DNA of 64,000 nucleotides from Paenibacillus_AB sp036577625 (lineage in GTDB: Bacteria; Bacillota; Bacilli; Paenibacillales; NBRC-103111), in the NCBI RefSeq assembly GCF_036577625.1, contig NZ_JARBDC010000085.1, positions 1 to 64,000 on the forward strand, read 5' to 3'. A program made the position numbers and the translations under genes. The notes below the pieces were generated by a model. That model was not told the DNA's origin. It did no database searches and saw only the letters and a program-made list of their open reading frames with translations. Numbering within the stretch: position 1 is the first letter of the stretch; each line of letters begins with the position of its first letter. Below are positions 60,772-64,000 of this stretch, one piece after another.

Positions 60772-62103
60772 ATGCATACTTCAAAAGTGACCATTGCAAC
60801 GGCGTTTGTTTTACTCGCATCACTTCTTTCGGGATGTGGTGCCGGCGATACCGCCGTCGATAAAGAGGCAGCGAACAAGGAGGACGAGAAAACGACGGTC
60901 GTAAGTGTAGAACCGGCGACACTGACCTTTTTCAACCTGGCGGGCATCGGTGATCTTACGTTTGAAACGCTGATTGAAGCGCCGATCAAGAAAAAATACC
61001 CGAATATTGCGCTGAAGATGATCAAAAACGTAAAAGGATCCACGCTTGAAGATTTGCTGGCGGCCGGGACGCCGCCGGATCTCATCCACGCCGGCACGTC
61101 GCAACTGCAGACGATAATCGACGCCGGACTGCAATACGATATGACAGAGCTGATCAAACGTCATCGATTCGATTTATCCATTTTCGAGGACGGCGTCATG
61201 GAGTCTGTCCGGAAAATGGCCCCCAAAGGGGAAATTTACGGTCTGCCGGCCAATAACAATACGCCATTGCTGTATTACAACAAAGATATTTTTGATCAGA
61301 TGGGCGTTTCATACCCGAAGGACGGCATGACGTGGGACGAAGCGCTGGAGCTTTCCAAAAAAGTAACCCGCTCCATTGGCGGTGTGCAGTACATGGGGAT
61401 GCAAATGAGCCATAGCTTCCTGCTGGATGCCAATCCGCTTTCCTTGAGGATTTTGGATCCGGTGACGGATATGCCGCTGCAAAACGCAGAGAAATGGAAA
61501 TCGCTTTTTGAAAATTGGAAGCGTTTCTATGAGGTGCCTGGCAATCAGTTGGACGATAAAAGCTTCCATAACGGTCAAAACGACTTTATGAAGACGCGCA
61601 ATGTGGCGATGTATGTGGCCAACAATCTGGTTATTGCGATCGAGCAAGCGAATGACCCAAGCTTTAATTGGGACATGGTGAGCATGCCGACTTTCAAGGA
61701 AGCGCCAGGCATGGCAACACAAATGATCGCACCGCTGTTCATGATCTCACCCACGGTCAAAAACAAGGATCTCGCTTTTCGGGTTGTGGCGGAGATGTTT
61801 ACGGAAAGCGTTCAGAAGGAAAGTGCTCTGACCGGCCGGCCGACTCTGATGAAAAACGAAAAGATCAAGAAGGAGATCGGCCGAGACTTGAATGCGCTCA
61901 AAGGGAAAAACACGAACGCTTTCACCATAAACAAACTCGCACCAACTCCGGTCTTTTCCAAATATGAGGCGAAGGTGAGACCGATTTTGAACAAAGCTTA
62001 CAAGCAGGCCGTCTTGGGACAAAAAGACGCGAATACCGCACTGCGCGAAGCCGAGGAGGAAATGAAGGCGGTCGTAGAGGCGGAAAAGCAAAAAAGAAAG
62101 TAG
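60772..62103 (+). CDS. Extracellular solute-binding lipoprotein (orphan)
   Basis: This 443-residue COG1653 protein has a lipobox in LLSGCGAGD. ATG 60772 follows TAAGGAG. It has NNNTPLLYYNKDIFDQMGVS then YPKDGMTWDEAL, and ends with KDANTALREAEEEMKAV. It is paralogous to 5896 and 52407. No permease is adjacent. It lies in a probable operon after the FAD oxidoreductase and before the beta-helix protein. Confidence 0.87.
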   Translation: MHTSKVTIATAFVLLASLLSGCGAGDTAVDKEAANKEDEKTTVVSVEPATLTFFNLAGIGDLTFETLIEAPIKKKYPNIALKMIKNVKGSTLEDLLAAGTPPDLIHAGTSQLQTIIDAGLQYDMTELIKRHRFDLSIFEDGVMESVRKMAPKGEIYGLPANNNTPLLYYNKDIFDQMGVSYPKDGMTWDEALELSKKVTRSIGGVQYMGMQMSHSFLLDANPLSLRILDPVTDMPLQNAEKWKSLFENWKRFYEVPGNQLDDKSFHNGQNDFMKTRNVAMYVANNLVIAIEQANDPSFNWDMVSMPTFKEAPGMATQMIAPLFMISPTVKNKDLAFRVVAEMFTESVQKESALTGRPTLMKNEKIKKEIGRDLNALKGKNTNAFTINKLAPTPVFSKYEAKVRPILNKAYKQAVLGQKDANTALREAEEEMKAVVEAEKQKRK

Positions 62104-62138
62104 AAGGGACGAACTACAGCCGATGAGGAGGAACGGGT

Positions 62139-63878
62139 ATGAAGGACCACCAAGGAAAAGAAGCAGAGCATTCGCTCAGGCAACATCCACTCGTAACGAA
62201 CCATATGGATGGATCGTATGCTGCGGGAGAGAGTTGCACAAGGGACGCTGCAGCGGTAAAAACATCGCACAGCGCCATTGACCGAAAAGTCAGCCGCAGA
62301 AAGATGCTCGCCGCTCTCGGTTTGTCTACGGTCGCGTTAGCTTCGGGTGGACTTGTGAGCAGGTCCGAAGCGTTAAGCGGCAAACGGTCCGTTACCGGAG
62401 CAACCTATGGCGGAGGCGTTGATCCGGTTCCCGATGCGGATCAAGTGCCGTACCGTTATGCCGCCGGACAACCGCAGCACACGGTTGGCGACAAATTAAG
62501 GGAGTTCGTCAGTGTCATGGATTTTGGCGCCGTGGGCGACGGGGTAGCCGACGACACTCAAGCGATTCAAACGGCAATTTCAAGCTTTAATGATATGCCG
62601 GGAATCGTTCATTTCCCCAATCCGGGGGCGGAGTATGTCGTAACGGCTCCCCTGCAGATCGGAAAAGGACTGACGTTCGCTGGCGAATCGCGGATTGCAA
62701 CACGCATCAAATATACAGGTCCGGCTGGGACAGGCTTGTTTGAGAGCAGGAGTGACGATTGGCCGTTCGAAGTCGTCTTTGAAAGGCTGCATTTGATCGG
62801 GAACGGGGTGGACGGGAACGGGAACGTAAGCCGGAACGGCACGAACCACGGCATATACATCGGTGACGAGGCTTCGACACAGTTGATCAATAACCCGTGG
62901 GTGCGAATTCGCGATTGCCGGCTGGAAGGCTTCAAGAGGGCGATTTATTTGGAAGGCTACGGTCATTCTATTGACGACACCTATATACGGCTGTGCGATA
63001 CGGGAATCGCGCTCGTTCACCCCGAGCAAACAAGCGCGATGAACAGTTGGGTCGAATACTGCAACATCGGTGTCGATATCAATCCTGACTACAAATATAA
63101 CAAGGCGGGACACCGTCTAACATGGATCGGCGGAGCCATTCAGCGCAACAACATTGGATTAATCGCCCGCAATTTTTACGATTTGCGCATTCAGACGTAT
63201 TGCGAGCTGAACGTAACGAACGATATTGTACTGGGTGTTGCCGATGCGGGAGGGTATAAAAAAGGGGTTTTCGGCGCTATTGTCGATATGAACTCCGCCT
63301 CTAACGTAACCGACGCCCATATCAAGCTGGAACATGCTCAGGATATTGAATGCCAGGTGTCTTTTTTTGGAACGATGTCCAGCGTGCCACACATCAAGGC
63401 AGACGGATACTCGAAATATATCGCCATCACCTACGACGCGGAAAAAATCAGGTCCTCCAATCCGTGGAGCTTCTCGGGATATTCCGTCCGGTCCACTCTG
63501 ATCAAAACCAAGCACAACAAGCAGGAGTATTTGTCATGGCTCGCCTTTGAGAATATATTCAAGGACAACGGGACGGAATTTGCCCGCTTCAAGACCAATT
63601 ACGTGCAGACCAGGCTGGCGCTGGAATTCGAACTGAAACAAGCCAACTTCAACATATCCTCCAATAGCTCAAGTGCCGGTTTCAATCTTTACGACAAGCG
63701 AACCGACTTGACCAAATGGGCGTACTGCTACCCGGGCGGCAATTTTACAATGACCCAATCCGACTTCGAGACGGAAGCAGCTGGAAAAGGGCTTATCGTA
63801 AAATCCCCGAATGGGACCAAGTACCGCATAGGTGTTGACGATAACGGCGCGATCACGGCGACACAGCTAATTTTTTAA
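62139..63878 (+). CDS. Right-handed beta-helix (pectate lyase 3-like) protein
   Basis: This is a 579-residue protein. An N-terminal segment of about 50 residues precedes a Tat-like signal (VSRRKMLAALGLSTVALASG), so ATG 62139 (after GATGAGGAGG) gives an unusually long n-region. The Pectate_lyase_3 hallmark is at about residue 127 (VMDFGAVGDGVADDTQAIQT), followed by beta-helix coils (GIYIGDEASTQLINNPWVRI; RDCRLEGFKRAIYLEGYGHS). The C-terminal 150 residues are less regular and tail-spike-like. It is likely to bind or cleave a polysaccharide outside the cell. Catalytic residues are not assigned. Confidence 0.82.
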   Translation: MKDHQGKEAEHSLRQHPLVTNHMDGSYAAGESCTRDAAAVKTSHSAIDRKVSRRKMLAALGLSTVALASGGLVSRSEALSGKRSVTGATYGGGVDPVPDADQVPYRYAAGQPQHTVGDKLREFVSVMDFGAVGDGVADDTQAIQTAISSFNDMPGIVHFPNPGAEYVVTAPLQIGKGLTFAGESRIATRIKYTGPAGTGLFESRSDDWPFEVVFERLHLIGNGVDGNGNVSRNGTNHGIYIGDEASTQLINNPWVRIRDCRLEGFKRAIYLEGYGHSIDDTYIRLCDTGIALVHPEQTSAMNSWVEYCNIGVDINPDYKYNKAGHRLTWIGGAIQRNNIGLIARNFYDLRIQTYCELNVTNDIVLGVADAGGYKKGVFGAIVDMNSASNVTDAHIKLEHAQDIECQVSFFGTMSSVPHIKADGYSKYIAITYDAEKIRSSNPWSFSGYSVRSTLIKTKHNKQEYLSWLAFENIFKDNGTEFARFKTNYVQTRLALEFELKQANFNISSNSSSAGFNLYDKRTDLTKWAYCYPGGNFTMTQSDFETEAAGKGLIVKSPNGTKYRIGVDDNGAITATQLIF

Positions 63879-63905
63879 TTTTAATCCCTCAGCTCGTTCA
63901 ATCGG

Positions 63906-63975
63906 GAAGCCCAAGCGAATCACCGGCTTATGGCGCAAGCGCCCAAGACCCGGCAGATTCCATCGGGCTTCTTGT
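63906..63975 (+). terminator. Possible terminator with long loop
   Basis: GAAGCCC (63906-63912) can pair with GGGCTTC (63965-63971), followed by TTGTCGTCTTTT. The loop is long, so support is weak. Confidence 0.35.
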
Positions 63976-64000
63976 CGTCTTTTGCGTTCCGATTAGGCAG

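Overview
The window looks like a chromosomal segment of a GC-rich, spore-forming Firmicute of the Paenibacillaceae type (Paenibacillus or Cohnella-like). The reasons are AGGAGG ribosome binding sites, SLH-domain and sortase-anchored surface proteins, a CotF-like spore coat gene, carbohydrate ABC solute-binding lipoproteins, PadR, MocR, AraC and GntR regulators, and many intrinsic terminators with U-tracts. No rRNA, tRNA, phage or complete insertion sequence was recognised.

Layout. 1-5115: the tail of one LPNTA surface protein, a second full-length one with an AT-rich N-terminal half, and a class D sortase. 5116-7248: two candidate structured RNAs and an orphan ABC solute-binding lipoprotein. 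7402-20349: a locus studded with cyclic-di-GMP-I (GEMM-I) riboswitches. It holds a LuxR-type regulator, two SAM methyltransferases, branched-chain 2-oxoacid dehydrogenase E1alpha/E1beta/E2 genes with a GNAT-like gene between them, a frameshifted SDR/epimerase, two P450s and an M20 amidohydrolase. Between these lie sheared remnants of a P450, an M20 gene and a methyltransferase. The fourth riboswitch precedes an SLH-anchored surface protein (20603-23122).

23250-26246: a palindromic repeat cluster, broken phosphotransferase genes around an intact nucleotidyltransferase, and a spore coat gene. 26369-29458: an ECF transporter (A, A', T and a probable S component). 29501-31473: a 19-base poly-C tract, an orphan kdpC and a broken kdpD. 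32034-40851: a secreted propeller protein, pirin, a PadR/FAD-monooxygenase pair, cytochrome c, a MocR regulator and a small membrane protein. 40896-47864: a sigma-A promoter, two tandem c-di-GMP-I aptamers in front of a transglutaminase-like secreted protein, then a Cna-like LPKTG adhesin, a second sortase and an ECF sigma factor. 48651-63878: sugar and polysaccharide genes (glycosidase-like, GntR-SBP fusion, two more orphan SBPs, lyase-like protein, AraC regulator, FAD oxidoreductase, beta-helix protein).

How it fits together: six c-di-GMP-I aptamers in about 34 kb place a regulator, a small-molecule pathway, an S-layer-type protein and a secreted transglutaminase-like protein under one second messenger. 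The most novel part is the riboswitch/methyltransferase/BKDH/P450/amidohydrolase locus. It appears to have grown by duplication of a riboswitch-methyltransferase-P450-amidohydrolase cassette followed by deletions whose junctions can still be read. Its product is unknown.
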